A DNA stretch of 64,000 nt from Pacificoceanicola onchidii (GCF_004804335.1 NZ_SRXY01000010.1:1-64000); one strand, 5' to 3'. Counted from the stretch's first letter, positions 8,134 to 16,031 are shown. Program-made: numbers and translations. Notes: generated from the sequence alone by a model not told the origin.

Positions 8134-8790
8134 TCAGCCACCCTGCCCCGCGAGATACTCCGCCAGCACCTGGCTAGCAGCACCTTTCGCGGAGCTGAGC
8201 AGCTCCGAGCCGGAAAGCGTCACTTTCGACAGGCGTACGAGCCCGCCGGTTTCCTCGATGCGGTAGCAGCGGCGTTTTTGCCGCCCGCGTCTGTAGTGCG
8301 TCGCGGTGACGATCTGGCAGGTGCTGCCATCGGTGAGCGTCACCGGTTTTGCGAGCTTGATCTTGTCGCCTTCCTCGTAGTTCAGGATCGAAGCCCATTC
8401 CCGGCAGCGCTGGCGCCAGTCCCGGGCGTAGCTGTCCGGGTCTTTCAGGTCGGAGAGAAGTTCGATCAGCGCAAGGGGCGCGCGCGACGCGTTCGGGCCA
8501 GCGCTTTCCTCCATATCCTTGTAGCCCCAACACCCATCGTCGTAGGCGGTGAGGAAGACGGCGGCGAAAGTGATCGAGCCGTCAGGATCGGTGACATAGG
8601 TCGCGTCCTCGACAGGGGTGCCATCGCGATTGGTAACCCTAGCCGCCGCATACCAGGTGGAGCCGACCTTGCGGGCCTTGACCAGGTCCGTTTTGCGCGT
8701 GTCGCCCTCAAAGGTGCAAAGCCGGGTGATCTCTGCTTTCTCATCCGCGTAGGATTTGACGCGGCCGTCGGTGTAGAAGAGCCAACCCAT
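8134..8790 (-). CDS. Conserved plasmid protein, function unknown
   Basis: A 218-residue protein starting MGWLFYTDGRVKSYADEKAEI, rich in charged and aromatic residues, with no membrane segment or signal peptide. I recall similar proteins in rhodobacterial plasmid blocks next to ArdC and ParB-like genes, but no function. Its ATG overlaps the stop of the preceding gene (TAATG at 8788-8792), so translation is coupled. The 3' end lies about 60 bases from the toxin-antitoxin promoter. Confidence 0.75.
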   Translation of the reverse strand: MGWLFYTDGRVKSYADEKAEITRLCTFEGDTRKTDLVKARKVGSTWYAAARVTNRDGTPVEDATYVTDPDGSITFAAVFLTAYDDGCWGYKDMEESAGPNASRAPLALIELLSDLKDPDSYARDWRQRCREWASILNYEEGDKIKLAKPVTLTDGSTCQIVTATHYRRGRQKRRCYRIEETGGLVRLSKVTLSGSELLSSAKGAASQVLAEYLAGQGG

Positions 8791-9383
8791 TACGCCGCCC
8801 TCCGGTCATCGATTTCCATCAATGCATCGAGCGGCACGCGGTAGGGCTGCATTGCGTCGAAATCCTCGCAATTGCCGCAGTTCTGCACGATCGCGAAGGT
8901 GTCGCAGGCATCCTTGAGGATGACCCGGAAGGTGCCGCCAAGACCCGAAGGCACCTCGTAGGTTCCGCCGATGAGATAGTCCGAGGCCCGGCGCACGAAG
9001 ACGCGGACGCTGTCGCCATCGGTGGCGAGCCGGATGGCCCCCTGCCCCCGGTCGATGAGCACCTGCACATCGTCGAGGATGTCGGTGTAGAACTGGCCGG
9101 TCAGATCGCGAAACGCCATGCGGCGTTGCGCCATCCAGTCGGTGTCCCGAAACGGGTTCATGCCGTCGGCAAAGGCAAAGGAGGGATCGGCCTGCTCGGT
9201 GGTGACGATGCGGGTGGTCGTGCCGTCGATCCCGTTTGACCGCAGATGCACGCCATTGCCGAAGATGAGGATCAGGGCGGGCCTGTCCACCGGTCCGTTC
9301 CAGTTGGGCAGGAAGGTTTTGCAGGCGCGCGCATGTGCGATCTGCGCCGCAACAGCGGAGGCAGAGAACTTGAGAATAGCCAT
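8790..9383 (-). CDS. Conserved plasmid protein, possibly DUF3085-like
   Basis: A 197-residue protein. Its centre (about 25-75) contains RPALILIFGNGVHLRSNGI followed by FADGMNPFRDTDWM, which resembles plasmid proteins of the DUF3085 type; this assignment is from memory and tentative. A CGNCEDFD segment near 170 has two close cysteines but too few for an obvious metal site. It starts with ATG behind GGAAAG and overlaps the next gene by one base. It is separated from the ParB-like gene by a strong hairpin at 9415-9448. Confidence 0.72.
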   Translation of the reverse strand: MAILKFSASAVAAQIAHARACKTFLPNWNGPVDRPALILIFGNGVHLRSNGIDGTTTRIVTTEQADPSFAFADGMNPFRDTDWMAQRRMAFRDLTGQFYTDILDDVQVLIDRGQGAIRLATDGDSVRVFVRRASDYLIGGTYEVPSGLGGTFRVILKDACDTFAIVQNCGNCEDFDAMQPYRVPLDALMEIDDRRAA

Positions 9384-9414
9384 AGGGATGTCTTTCCGTT
9401 GGGTGTGGGAGGGT

Positions 9415-9448
9415 CGACCCGCGCGGGCGAAATGCTTCGCGCGGGTCG
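9415..9448 (-). other. Strong intergenic hairpin between the ParB-like gene and its downstream neighbour
   Basis: CGACCCGCGCG (9415-9425) pairs perfectly with CGCGCGGGTCG (9438-9448) around a 12-base loop. No T-run follows on the minus strand, so it is more likely a processing or mRNA-stability element than a simple terminator. Confidence 0.6.
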
Positions 9449-9457
9449 CGTGAGGAG

Positions 9458-11440
9458 TCAGGCCGCTTGAGCGATCTCGCTGTCAGCCTCCGGAGATTCC
9501 GCGGCGGGCTCCGCCTCATCACAGGCAACACCGGCGGTCTGCATCATGGGCGGACACCAGGCGGCCACGGCAGCGCGCTGCGCGTCGGTGAGCGTGGCGA
9601 AGGGCTCGGCGAAGAGCTTGTCGCAGAAGGCGACGATCTCCTTCTTGCTCGACGAGGCCAGGGTCACAGCCTCCTGGGCGAGACCCAGATCCTCGCCGAG
9701 GATTTTCAATAGCCAGGCCTTCTTGAAGCGGTTGAAGAGCGCCGCGTTCGGCGTCCAGTGGGCGCGAATGTCGGGCATGATCTCGATCTCGAAATCATGC
9801 ATCAGGCTGTCGCGCCGAGGATCCCGCGCGAAGCAGCACTGCGTGGTGCTGGCCGTGGCATAGGCCACGAGCCTTGCCTTCTCGCCTGCCTCCAGCGCGC
9901 GAAACGCCGCGAACTGATCGGCGGGCGGGCGGGTGTCATCGAGCCACGACAGATCAAGCGCATCATGCGCCGCCGCCACCTGCTCGAGCGAGGTCTCGTC
10001 GATCTCGTCCATCTTGGCGTGGCTGCGGTATTCCTTGCGGGCCTCGATCTTGATCGCCTGCGTGACACTCATGCCGCTGGCCAGAACATCGTTCACCAGC
10101 TTGAAGAGCGTCAGATCAAGCGTGGCCTCGGGATGCAGCGCCATCGCGGCGCCAAGAGCCATGGCCCGCTCGGTTTTGAGATCCTCGGCCAGCGAGGCTG
10201 GGTAGGTGATTTCTCCAGCGTCAGGGGCCTCCTGCCCGGTCGGGCTAGCCGAGGAGCCGCGCGCGCCCTCCGCTTTCACGCTGTCCTTCGGACGGACGAA
10301 GCCAACATGGAGCGTGATCTGCCCACCCTGCCATGACGCAATCACACCTGCGCGGGCGAGGTCCTCGGCGCTATAGGCCTCCTGCAGATCGCGGGCTTCC
10401 TCCTCCAGAGCGTCCACGCGGTCGTAGAGCGCCGTGTAGGCGTCCTCCTCGAGCCCCTCATCCTCCATTTCGAGCTGCAGTTTCTCGAGCTCGGCGGTGA
10501 TCTCATCCACGCGCTTCTGGGCAGCCTCATCCGGCTCGATCGGGCCGGGATAGACGCGGCCGTAATCAGCCATCGCTGCGTAATCATAGCGCACCATCGC
10601 ATCCGCCCAGGCAAAGCCAAGTTTTGCGCGGGCCTCTTCGGCGGCGGCCCCAAGCTTCTCGAGCAGGATGGTCTCGACCAGCGCGGCGTCTTCCAGCACC
10701 GAATGCTCTTCCAGCAGGTCGGCCGCGATCGCTCCGCCGCGGGCCTCATAGTCCTCGCGCACGAAGGCCCCGATATCGTCGCTGACCTGCACGCCTCGAG
10801 ACTTCAGCGCCTGTCGAACGGTATAGGCCTGCAGATAGCCGCCGTCCTTGGTGAGTGCCTCATAGACCTCGCGCTGAACCTCCTGGCTCGGGTGCTCGGC
10901 GAAGGCTTTCATCGTGTCGAGCGTGATCGTCTTGGCCCGGGCCGCGGCGCGGATCTCGGGGTGGATCAGACCGTAGCGCAACCGGCCTTTCACGGCCGCC
11001 ACCGTGGTGCCGAAGGTCTTGGCGATCGTCTCGGGCGTCTGGCCGTCGACTTCCATCATCCGGGCGAAAGCCTCGAACTCGTCGATGGCGTTCATCGGCG
11101 CTTGGGTGATGTTCTCGGCGAGCGACAGGGCTGTGGTCACGTCACAGTCCTCCGGCACGAGGCGGCAGTCGACCTTGGTCTTCGCCGTGAACCCCTTGGC
11201 GGCCTTGTCTGCGACCAGCTCGCTCAGCGCGGCATGACGGCGGCCACCGGCAAGTACGGCATATTTGCCGTCGAGCTTCTGGACGAGGAGCGGCTGGAGC
11301 AGCCCCAGAACGGCGATGCTGGCCTTCAGATGCGCGATGTTCTCGGAGTCATAGGTTTCCGGGGAGTTGCTGCGCACGTTGGCGGGGTGAGCTGTCAGAT
11401 CGCCGATGGCGACGGAGACGGGCTTGAAACTTGCAGTCAT
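9458..11440 (-). CDS. Large ParB/Spo0J-like DNA-binding protein
   Basis: A 660-residue protein. The N-terminal ParB nuclease-like domain (about 5-105) has the region ending LAGGRRHAAL and, further on, SLAENITQAPMNAIDEFEAF, matching the ParB box that in true ParB proteins binds CTP. An HTH region follows (ETIAKTFGTTVAAVKGRLRYG). The rest is acidic with a coiled-coil-like stretch (about 320-370, EITAELEKLQLEMEDEGLEED). The usual plasmid ParB is about 300 residues, so this is the long accessory type. It is distinct from RepB and has no ParA neighbour. The ATG at 11440 has AGAAGG upstream; a longer reading to 11479 lacks this. Its 120-base leader holds three hairpins. Confidence 0.86.
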   Translation of the reverse strand: MTASFKPVSVAIGDLTAHPANVRSNSPETYDSENIAHLKASIAVLGLLQPLLVQKLDGKYAVLAGGRRHAALSELVADKAAKGFTAKTKVDCRLVPEDCDVTTALSLAENITQAPMNAIDEFEAFARMMEVDGQTPETIAKTFGTTVAAVKGRLRYGLIHPEIRAAARAKTITLDTMKAFAEHPSQEVQREVYEALTKDGGYLQAYTVRQALKSRGVQVSDDIGAFVREDYEARGGAIAADLLEEHSVLEDAALVETILLEKLGAAAEEARAKLGFAWADAMVRYDYAAMADYGRVYPGPIEPDEAAQKRVDEITAELEKLQLEMEDEGLEEDAYTALYDRVDALEEEARDLQEAYSAEDLARAGVIASWQGGQITLHVGFVRPKDSVKAEGARGSSASPTGQEAPDAGEITYPASLAEDLKTERAMALGAAMALHPEATLDLTLFKLVNDVLASGMSVTQAIKIEARKEYRSHAKMDEIDETSLEQVAAAHDALDLSWLDDTRPPADQFAAFRALEAGEKARLVAYATASTTQCCFARDPRRDSLMHDFEIEIMPDIRAHWTPNAALFNRFKKAWLLKILGEDLGLAQEAVTLASSSKKEIVAFCDKLFAEPFATLTDAQRAAVAAWCPPMMQTAGVACDEAEPAAESPEADSEIAQAA

Positions 11441-11471
11441 GGGATATCCTTCTCGATGGATTTGGAGCGGC

Positions 11472-11491
11472 CCGCGCATTCAGATGCGCGG
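11472..11491 (-). other. Leader hairpin 3 of the ParB-like gene
   Basis: CCGCGCAT pairs with ATGCGCGG around a TCAG loop. It lies 32 bases before the ParB-like start codon and is the hairpin nearest the ribosome binding site. Confidence 0.55.
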
Positions 11492-11494
11492 CCA

Positions 11495-11512
11495 ATCCCC
11501 GGCTTCGGGGAT
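11495..11512 (-). other. Leader hairpin 2 of the ParB-like gene
   Basis: ATCCCCG pairs with CGGGGAT around a GCTT loop. It is separated from hairpin 3 by three bases, so the two would stack in the same transcript leader. Confidence 0.55.
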
Positions 11513-11517
11513 CAAAC

Positions 11518-11546
11518 GGACAAAAGGCCCACTCTCCCTTTGAAGG
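11518..11546 (-). promoter_or_regulatory. Shared leader motif, copy B (upstream of ParB-like gene)
   Basis: The plus strand reads AAGGCCCACTCTCCCTTTG within GGACAAA...GAAGG, nearly the same as copy A at 7397. It lies about 80 bases before the ParB-like start and forms part of the 11522-11560 hairpin. Confidence 0.55.
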
Positions 11547-11560
11547 GTCAGCGGGCCTTC
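11522..11560 (-). terminator. Hairpin terminator/attenuator after the DUF3768 gene
   Basis: On the minus strand GGCCCGCTGACCCTT pairs imperfectly with AAGGGAGAGTGGGCC and is followed by TTTTG. It lies 38 bases after the DUF3768 stop and inside the leader of the ParB-like gene, so it may act as an attenuator. Confidence 0.6.
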
Positions 11561-11597
11561 CGTGTCAGAGGTGTAGGACTTGAGGCTCCCCCCTGCC

Positions 11598-11987
11598 CTA
11601 CCAGTCCCGCGCCATCATGATGGTCAGTACGCGCATCGTTGTTGCAGGGTTGTTCGGGGTCTCGGCCCCGTAGCGGAAATCGGAATCCGCTTCGTACAAA
11701 TCCAGTTTCCAGAACACGGTTTCGCCGCGGACCGTGACCGCCCCGAAATCGTGCCAGCCGTCCGGGTCATTCTCGGGCTCGAACGTCTCGAACATGCCGG
11801 TGGCTTTCACCGCCTCGGCCATGAAGCCGTCACCGGCCTCCATGAGCGAATGGGTCACATGCATCCGGCCCTGGATAGGCTGCTCGGGCGGCACCCCGAG
11901 GCACGCGAACTTGCGGAAGGCGTCGTTCTGCGCGGCGATCACCGAAGAGTCCGGGCGGTCTGTCAGAGGTTGTGCTGCGTTGGTCAT
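11598..11987 (-). CDS. DUF3768 domain protein
   Basis: A 129-residue protein. It has the family's typical elements: a start with 'IAAQNDAFRK', a middle 'FETFEPENDPDGWHDFGAV', then 'VFWKLDLYEAD' and the end 'PATTMRVLTIMMARDW'. DUF3768 proteins are common on alphaproteobacterial plasmids and have no assigned function. The ATG at 11987 was chosen because AAGGA lies seven bases upstream and because the longer reading (to 12206) runs into the ArdC gene with unlike composition. It carries leader motif copy C just upstream. Confidence 0.83.
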   Translation of the reverse strand: MTNAAQPLTDRPDSSVIAAQNDAFRKFACLGVPPEQPIQGRMHVTHSLMEAGDGFMAEAVKATGMFETFEPENDPDGWHDFGAVTVRGETVFWKLDLYEADSDFRYGAETPNNPATTMRVLTIMMARDW

Positions 11988-12020
11988 GGGTCTGTCCTTT
12001 GAGAAGTTTGAAACACCCTT

Positions 12021-12044
12021 CCCAAAGCCTGCTTTCCCTTTGCC
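12021..12044 (-). promoter_or_regulatory. Shared leader motif, copy C (upstream of DUF3768 gene)
   Basis: The plus strand reads AAAGCCTGCTTTCCCTTTG, the best-conserved copy, differing from copy D mainly by one extra C. It lies 35 bases upstream of the DUF3768 start, in the short gap after the ArdC-like gene. Confidence 0.6.
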
Positions 12045-12057
12045 GACACACATCCCC

Positions 12058-12996
12058 TCAAGCGGCCTGGTCGACCTCCCCTGCCCTGCCCGCCTCTGAT
12101 CGCGCGATAAGGTAATCACAGGCGCGCTGCGCATCAGCCGCGTGCTTGAAAATCGCCTGCTTGTCCGAGCGCAGCACCCGCAGCCAGTTGTAGAGGTAAG
12201 CGGCATTCATCTCGAGTGTATGGGCTGTAAAGCCGAGCGTCTGGCCAAGGAACACCGAGGTCAGCTCGGCGACGATTTCTTCGCGGGCATAGGCCGTGTT
12301 GCCGTAGCGTGACAAACCGTAGTCCCGGTTCAGCCGATGGCGCGCCTTGGTGGCATGGGCGAGCTCATGCGCCCAGACCCCGTAAAAGTTCCGCGGGTTC
12401 TCGAACCGCGCGATCGACGGCATGAATACCTTGTCCACGGGCGGCAAATAATAAGCTTCCGTCCCCGTGAAGACGGTCGTGATGTCGATGGTCTCGAAAA
12501 ACGCCTGCATATGCGGGATGGGCTCGGACGGCGGATGCTCGGGCGCGGGCTCCGGGTCGGGGTAGAAACTGTCGGGCAGGCCATCGATCTGGCAGGCATT
12601 GAACACGCGGTAGGATTTCTGGAAGCGGAAGATGCGGGCTTCCTCGGAGCGATCATCGTCTTCGCTTCGGTCGTCCTCGCCGCCCGCGTCTTTCCGGCTT
12701 TGACCGTAATAAACGACGACAGAGGACTTCTCGCCCTTGCGGACCTTTGCGTCCAAGGCATTGGCCTGCGGCAGCGTCATCCAGAAGGGTGAGCTGTGGC
12801 CCGCCATCACGGTGCGCATCGTCAGCAGGAAGTTGTTGACCCCCTGATAGGGTTCACCGCCCACGCGCAGAGGGCGGGAGCTGCCACCTGCCGTCCAGGG
12901 CTTGCGCCAAGGCAGCACGCCGCGCTCGATGATGCGGATGATTTCGTTGGTGATGAACTCGGAGGCATCGAATTTGGGCGTGCGGGAGCGGGCCAT
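12058..12996 (-). CDS. ArdC-like antirestriction protein with zincin metallopeptidase domain
   Basis: A 312-residue protein. The N-terminal domain (about 10-140) matches the ArdC single-strand-DNA-binding domain: it opens FITNEIIRIIERGVLPWRKPW and has YQGVNNFLL and VRKGEKSSVVVYY. The C-terminal part carries the HELAH zinc site at 210-214 and downstream EEIVAELTSVFL as the third-ligand region. ArdC proteins of conjugative plasmids protect incoming DNA from restriction. A loop at 103-120 (RKDAGGEDDRSEDDDRSEE) is strongly charged and probably disordered. The ATG has AAAGGA upstream. It heads the minus-strand block and has leader motif copy E. Confidence 0.9.
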   Translation of the reverse strand: MARSRTPKFDASEFITNEIIRIIERGVLPWRKPWTAGGSSRPLRVGGEPYQGVNNFLLTMRTVMAGHSSPFWMTLPQANALDAKVRKGEKSSVVVYYGQSRKDAGGEDDRSEDDDRSEEARIFRFQKSYRVFNACQIDGLPDSFYPDPEPAPEHPPSEPIPHMQAFFETIDITTVFTGTEAYYLPPVDKVFMPSIARFENPRNFYGVWAHELAHATKARHRLNRDYGLSRYGNTAYAREEIVAELTSVFLGQTLGFTAHTLEMNAAYLYNWLRVLRSDKQAIFKHAADAQRACDYLIARSEAGRAGEVDQAA

Positions 12997-13056
12997 GGCT
13001 GGCGTCCTTTCGTGTGTTGGTGAGAAAGACGGACCGGAACCCGGCCCGGACCCATC

Positions 13057-13077
13057 TGAGGGACCCCAAGGCCCTCA
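13057..13077 (-). other. Hairpin in the ArdC leader
   Basis: TGAGGG pairs with CCCTCA around a nine-base loop, between motif copy E and the ArdC start codon. Confidence 0.45.
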
Positions 13078-13097
13078 TCCGTCAGTCACAAAACCCG

Positions 13098-13116
13098 AAG
13101 GACACTTTCCCTTTCC
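13098..13116 (-). promoter_or_regulatory. Shared leader motif, copy E (upstream of ArdC gene)
   Basis: The plus strand reads AAGGACACTTTCCCTTTCC. It is the most divergent copy but keeps the CTTTCCCTTT core. It lies about 100 bases upstream of the ArdC start. The rest of 13117-13350 shows no gene. Confidence 0.45.
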
Positions 13117-13264
13117 AACAGCCCGTAGGCACAGGCCGAGGACTTCCGAGGCCGTCGGAACCGCGGTTCATCTTCATTGCACTCAGCACCTCAAGATCGG
13201 CAACGCACATCGGCAAAGAAGTGTTCAAGTCTGCTAATTATCACGCTTTATCAATGCTTTAGAT

Positions 13265-13273
13265 TTATTCACA
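13265..13273 (+). promoter_or_regulatory. DnaA-box-like sequence
   Basis: TTATTCACA matches the TTATNCACA DnaA consensus. It lies in the 354-base gene-free gap between the ArdC-like and fic genes. A single box may be chance. Confidence 0.3.
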
Positions 13274-13350
13274 GACCGGCAAGCCTCACCGTTGCTTGGC
13301 TGATACTTGCTTGGAGTCGGCGTCTGGGGCTTCGCCTGTGATAAGCCTCT

Positions 13351-14445
13351 TTACGTCGCTGTCAGGGAATAGCTGGTGCTACGTCCACCAGCGTCGTCTT
13401 TCTCAAGAGCTCCCAAGTCGATTAGATCGAGGATGTCGCGATATGCCGTGTCTTGCGAACACTTCTCGATCTTCGCATATTTCGATGTCGTAAGCTTTCC
13501 TTCGAACCCATCCAAGAGGCGATTGAGCATGTCCCGTTGGCGGTCGTTTATGTTGGCCGCTCCGTATTGCTCCCAGAACCGCGCCTTCTGGAACACGGTC
13601 TCTAGGATGATCTCTGCACCATCGAATGCGCGATCCAGGCAATCCAGGAACCAAACGAGCCAAGCCGTGATATCGAGTCCCCCTTTCTGGGTCGTCTCGA
13701 GAATGTCGTAGTAAGCGTTCCGCACCTGCCGGATCTGGGTCGACATGCTGTAGAACCGCTGCGCACTGAGCTCAGAACGCGCCAAGGCCATATCCGCGAT
13801 CGCGCGCGCAATGCGGCCGTTGCCATCATCGAAGGGGTGGATCGTAACGAACCACAGATGCGCGATGGCGGCATGGATTACTGGGTCCGTGTCGGGGGAC
13901 TGATTGAACCAGGACAGAAACCGAGTCATTTCAGCGTAGAGCCGCGCGGCTTCCGGCGCTTCGAAATGCACGCGTTCGCGGCCATGGGGCCCTGACACAA
14001 CCTCCATGGGCCCGTTACGCCAATTGCCCACTGTGATCCGGGTCATTCCGCTTCGCCCGGTTGGAAAGAGGGCCGCATGCCAACCGAACAGACGCTCAGC
14101 ATCCAGTGGCTGGTCATACGCTTGGGTCGCGTCCAGCATCATCTCGACGACACCATCAACATGGCGATCAGACGGGATCAATCCGCCAATTTCGAGACCC
14201 AACCGTTTTGCGATTGACGAACGAACCTGATCCTTGTCGAGTGTCTCCCCTTCGATCTCGCTGCTCTTGACAACATCACTGGTGAGAGTTCGCAGCATTG
14301 CCTCATTGCGAAGATCAAAGCCAAGACCTTCCATGCGACCCAAGAGCTTGCCTTGACGGTGACGGACCGCGGCAAGTTGTGAAGACAGCTTGGCCTTATC
14401 CCAAGTAAACTGCGGCCAATCAGGGATTTCGTGGATGTAGGTCAT
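13351..14445 (-). CDS. Fic/DOC family protein (AMPylator-type) with winged-helix C-terminus
   Basis: A 364-residue protein. The first 80 residues are a DUF4172-like domain and contain the inhibitory helix motif SSEIEGE (61-67), as in Fic proteins whose inhibitory helix precedes the catalytic core. The Fic motif HPFDDGNGRIAR is complete at 203-214, so AMP transfer to a target hydroxyl is expected. The last 60 residues (KLTTSKYAKIEKCSQDTAYRDILDL) look like a winged helix-turn-helix. The upstream promoter is covered by two dyads, suggesting that the protein regulates its own gene. There is no small antitoxin gene beside it. Confidence 0.88.
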   Translation of the reverse strand: MTYIHEIPDWPQFTWDKAKLSSQLAAVRHRQGKLLGRMEGLGFDLRNEAMLRTLTSDVVKSSEIEGETLDKDQVRSSIAKRLGLEIGGLIPSDRHVDGVVEMMLDATQAYDQPLDAERLFGWHAALFPTGRSGMTRITVGNWRNGPMEVVSGPHGRERVHFEAPEAARLYAEMTRFLSWFNQSPDTDPVIHAAIAHLWFVTIHPFDDGNGRIARAIADMALARSELSAQRFYSMSTQIRQVRNAYYDILETTQKGGLDITAWLVWFLDCLDRAFDGAEIILETVFQKARFWEQYGAANINDRQRDMLNRLLDGFEGKLTTSKYAKIEKCSQDTAYRDILDLIDLGALEKDDAGGRSTSYSLTAT

Positions 14446-14460
14446 ATTTTACGCATTCCT

Positions 14461-14489
14461 TGCGGAGATTATACTGCACAATCTCCGCA
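14461..14489. promoter_or_regulatory. Operator dyad 1 covering the fic promoter
   Basis: TGCGGAGATT (14461-14470) faces AATCTCCGCA (14480-14489) around nine bases, a perfect 10-bp inverted repeat. On the minus strand it contains a perfect TATAAT (14468-14473) and stops exactly at a TTGTCT -35 (14490-14495, 16-base spacing). A protein bound here would block the promoter. Confidence 0.72.
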
Positions 14490-14495
14490 AGACAA
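14468..14495 (-). promoter_or_regulatory. fic promoter
   Basis: On the minus strand TTGTCT, then 16 bases, then TATAAT. Transcription would begin near 14461, leaving a leader of about 15 bases before the ATG at 14445. Confidence 0.6.
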
Positions 14496-14514
14496 TAGCA
14501 ACCACCGCAGAAGA

Positions 14515-14543
14515 TGCGGAGAATACTGGCGGCAATCTCCGCA
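14515..14543. promoter_or_regulatory. Operator dyad 2 upstream of the fic promoter
   Basis: TGCGGAGA (14515-14522) faces TCTCCGCA (14536-14543). The 29-base unit has the same length and same ends as dyad 1 and shares the inner ATACTG. The two start 54 bases apart, about five helical turns, so they may be bound cooperatively. Confidence 0.65.
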
Positions 14544-14589
14544 TACCCCACCTAGAACTCTGAACGTAAGACAACTGGTTCCCTTCCCA

Positions 14590-15951
14590 TCACGCCGCCT
14601 GTCCGCTCAACCGGCCATAGAAACTACGCTCGAGATGCAGCTCCCCTGCCCCAGCCTTCTCGACCATACCCCGCAGATACCCGCCCGGAGACGCCACTTC
14701 GCCGGCGCAATGCTTGTCGAACGTGAGAACCAGCGCCGCAGTTGCGACTTGGGCCCCGAGACGGTCCTGAGCGAGGTTCCAGGCGTGCTCAGAGACGCCG
14801 ATCATCGGCCTGAGCTGCCCGACAACGCGGTGAAGATCGCCCCAATCCTTCAGATACCCGCCCATGTTGCGTGCCCAGGACGCGAATTCAGGACAAGCTT
14901 GCATCACAGTCGGCAAATCAAGCGCTGCACCACGTTTCTTACGTGTTTCAGCTACCCAATCTTCTAGTTCCCTATCCACCCTCTCTTCCGGCGGCGCATT
15001 TGGCACCACGCCCGCCGCGTTCTCTGTTTCTGAGGACTTACAGATTACAGGATTAAGTTGATTTGTAATTAGTATATGAGGATCAGAATTGACCTCCCTG
15101 GGGTCCATTTCTTGAGTCTTTTGAAGACTTTGTTCAGTGGTTGCGAGCGTGTTTTCCACAACTTCATCCGCTCGAACTGCCTTGAGATAGGTCGTCTCGA
15201 CACGCTCCTGAAGTTCCCTGAACCATTCTAGGAGCCGCGCAAGCGCCTCAGAGGCCGTGTTCCGGCGTGGCAAGCGGTCCAGAAGATCCTCAAAGAGGCT
15301 TGAGAGCTGTGTCCAGGGGCCACTCAGAGCGCCCCCTTGGGCCGCTTCGATCCTCGCGCGGATCATTCGGCGCGCAACTGTGATCTGGCGCTTCAGACGC
15401 TGGCAGAGTTCACGTTCAGCCTGCAGTTCAGCATGTAGCCGCTCAAACTCTTCGGCGCGAGCCGACAGCGGCGACAAATCAAAGCCGTAGGCCTCGATGA
15501 TACGACCGTCAGCGTCCCTGTGGCCCCAACGTTTGCCGTTGGGACTGTCCTTGAAGGCAATCACGCCGATCTCGCCCAGACGCCGCGCATGGCGCTTCAG
15601 TGCAGAGAGCGAGAAGCCTGTGTGCTCCATCAGATAGGCGTTGGACGCCCAGACGATCGGACGCTGTCCCTCCTCCCAGTCCTGGGCCTGTGTGAAGGCT
15701 CCAAGTGTGTCGAGAAGCAGCATGTCGCCGGCCTTGAGGCCGATATGAGCGCCAACACGCTTCACGGCTACGAATGCTTGGGTTTTGGGCACGGCTGCTC
15801 TTTCACCAACTTGTGCGTGCTGTTCAGCGACCGCGAGTCCTGCCGTCGCTTTGCGCCACCCCGAGGATTGGTTGATATTGGACATACCTCTACCGTTCTG
15901 AGGCATGCCTGTCCCAGTCGCTCCATGCGGAGCATCATTGAATTTTGTCAT
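14590..15951 (-). CDS. repC: Plasmid replication initiator RepC
   Basis: A 453-residue initiator of repABC replicons. The N-terminal half has the RepC core: GWRKATAGLAVAE, FVAVKRVGAHIGLKAGDMLLLDTLGAFTQ and a winged-helix segment with LMEHTGFSLSALKRHARRLGEIG (about 108-130). The C-terminal domain ends with GGYLRGMVEKA and LHLERSFYGRL, also typical. RepC binds within its own gene and starts replication there. The start is uncertain: ATGs at 15951, 15906 and 15885 are in frame and none has a strong ribosome binding site, consistent with control by the antisense RNA in the leader. It lies downstream of repA and repB. Confidence 0.9.
   Translation of the reverse strand: MTKFNDAPHGATGTGMPQNGRGMSNINQSSGWRKATAGLAVAEQHAQVGERAAVPKTQAFVAVKRVGAHIGLKAGDMLLLDTLGAFTQAQDWEEGQRPIVWASNAYLMEHTGFSLSALKRHARRLGEIGVIAFKDSPNGKRWGHRDADGRIIEAYGFDLSPLSARAEEFERLHAELQAERELCQRLKRQITVARRMIRARIEAAQGGALSGPWTQLSSLFEDLLDRLPRRNTASEALARLLEWFRELQERVETTYLKAVRADEVVENTLATTEQSLQKTQEMDPREVNSDPHILITNQLNPVICKSSETENAAGVVPNAPPEERVDRELEDWVAETRKKRGAALDLPTVMQACPEFASWARNMGGYLKDWGDLHRVVGQLRPMIGVSEHAWNLAQDRLGAQVATAALVLTFDKHCAGEVASPGGYLRGMVEKAGAGELHLERSFYGRLSGQAA
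15035..15135. other. AT-rich segment inside repC (candidate oriV)
   Basis: The stretch around 15041-15090 is markedly A+T-rich compared with the rest of repC. In studied repABC plasmids the origin lies in an AT-rich patch in the middle of repC, so this is the best oriV candidate. No iteron array was seen. Confidence 0.5.
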
Positions 15952-15997
15952 TTTTTAGCTAGGCACAGAAAACCTATTCGCCCGAAGACGTTTTTCG

Positions 15998-16026
15998 TTG
16001 TTTTGCGATTCGCGGGCTGCTAGGAT
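15998..16026 (+). promoter_or_regulatory. Candidate ctRNA promoter
   Basis: TTGTTT at 15998-16003, a 17-base spacer and TAGGAT at 16021-16026 on the plus strand, directly before the antisense RNA. The hexamers are imperfect. Confidence 0.45.
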
Positions 16027-16031
16027 TGTAG

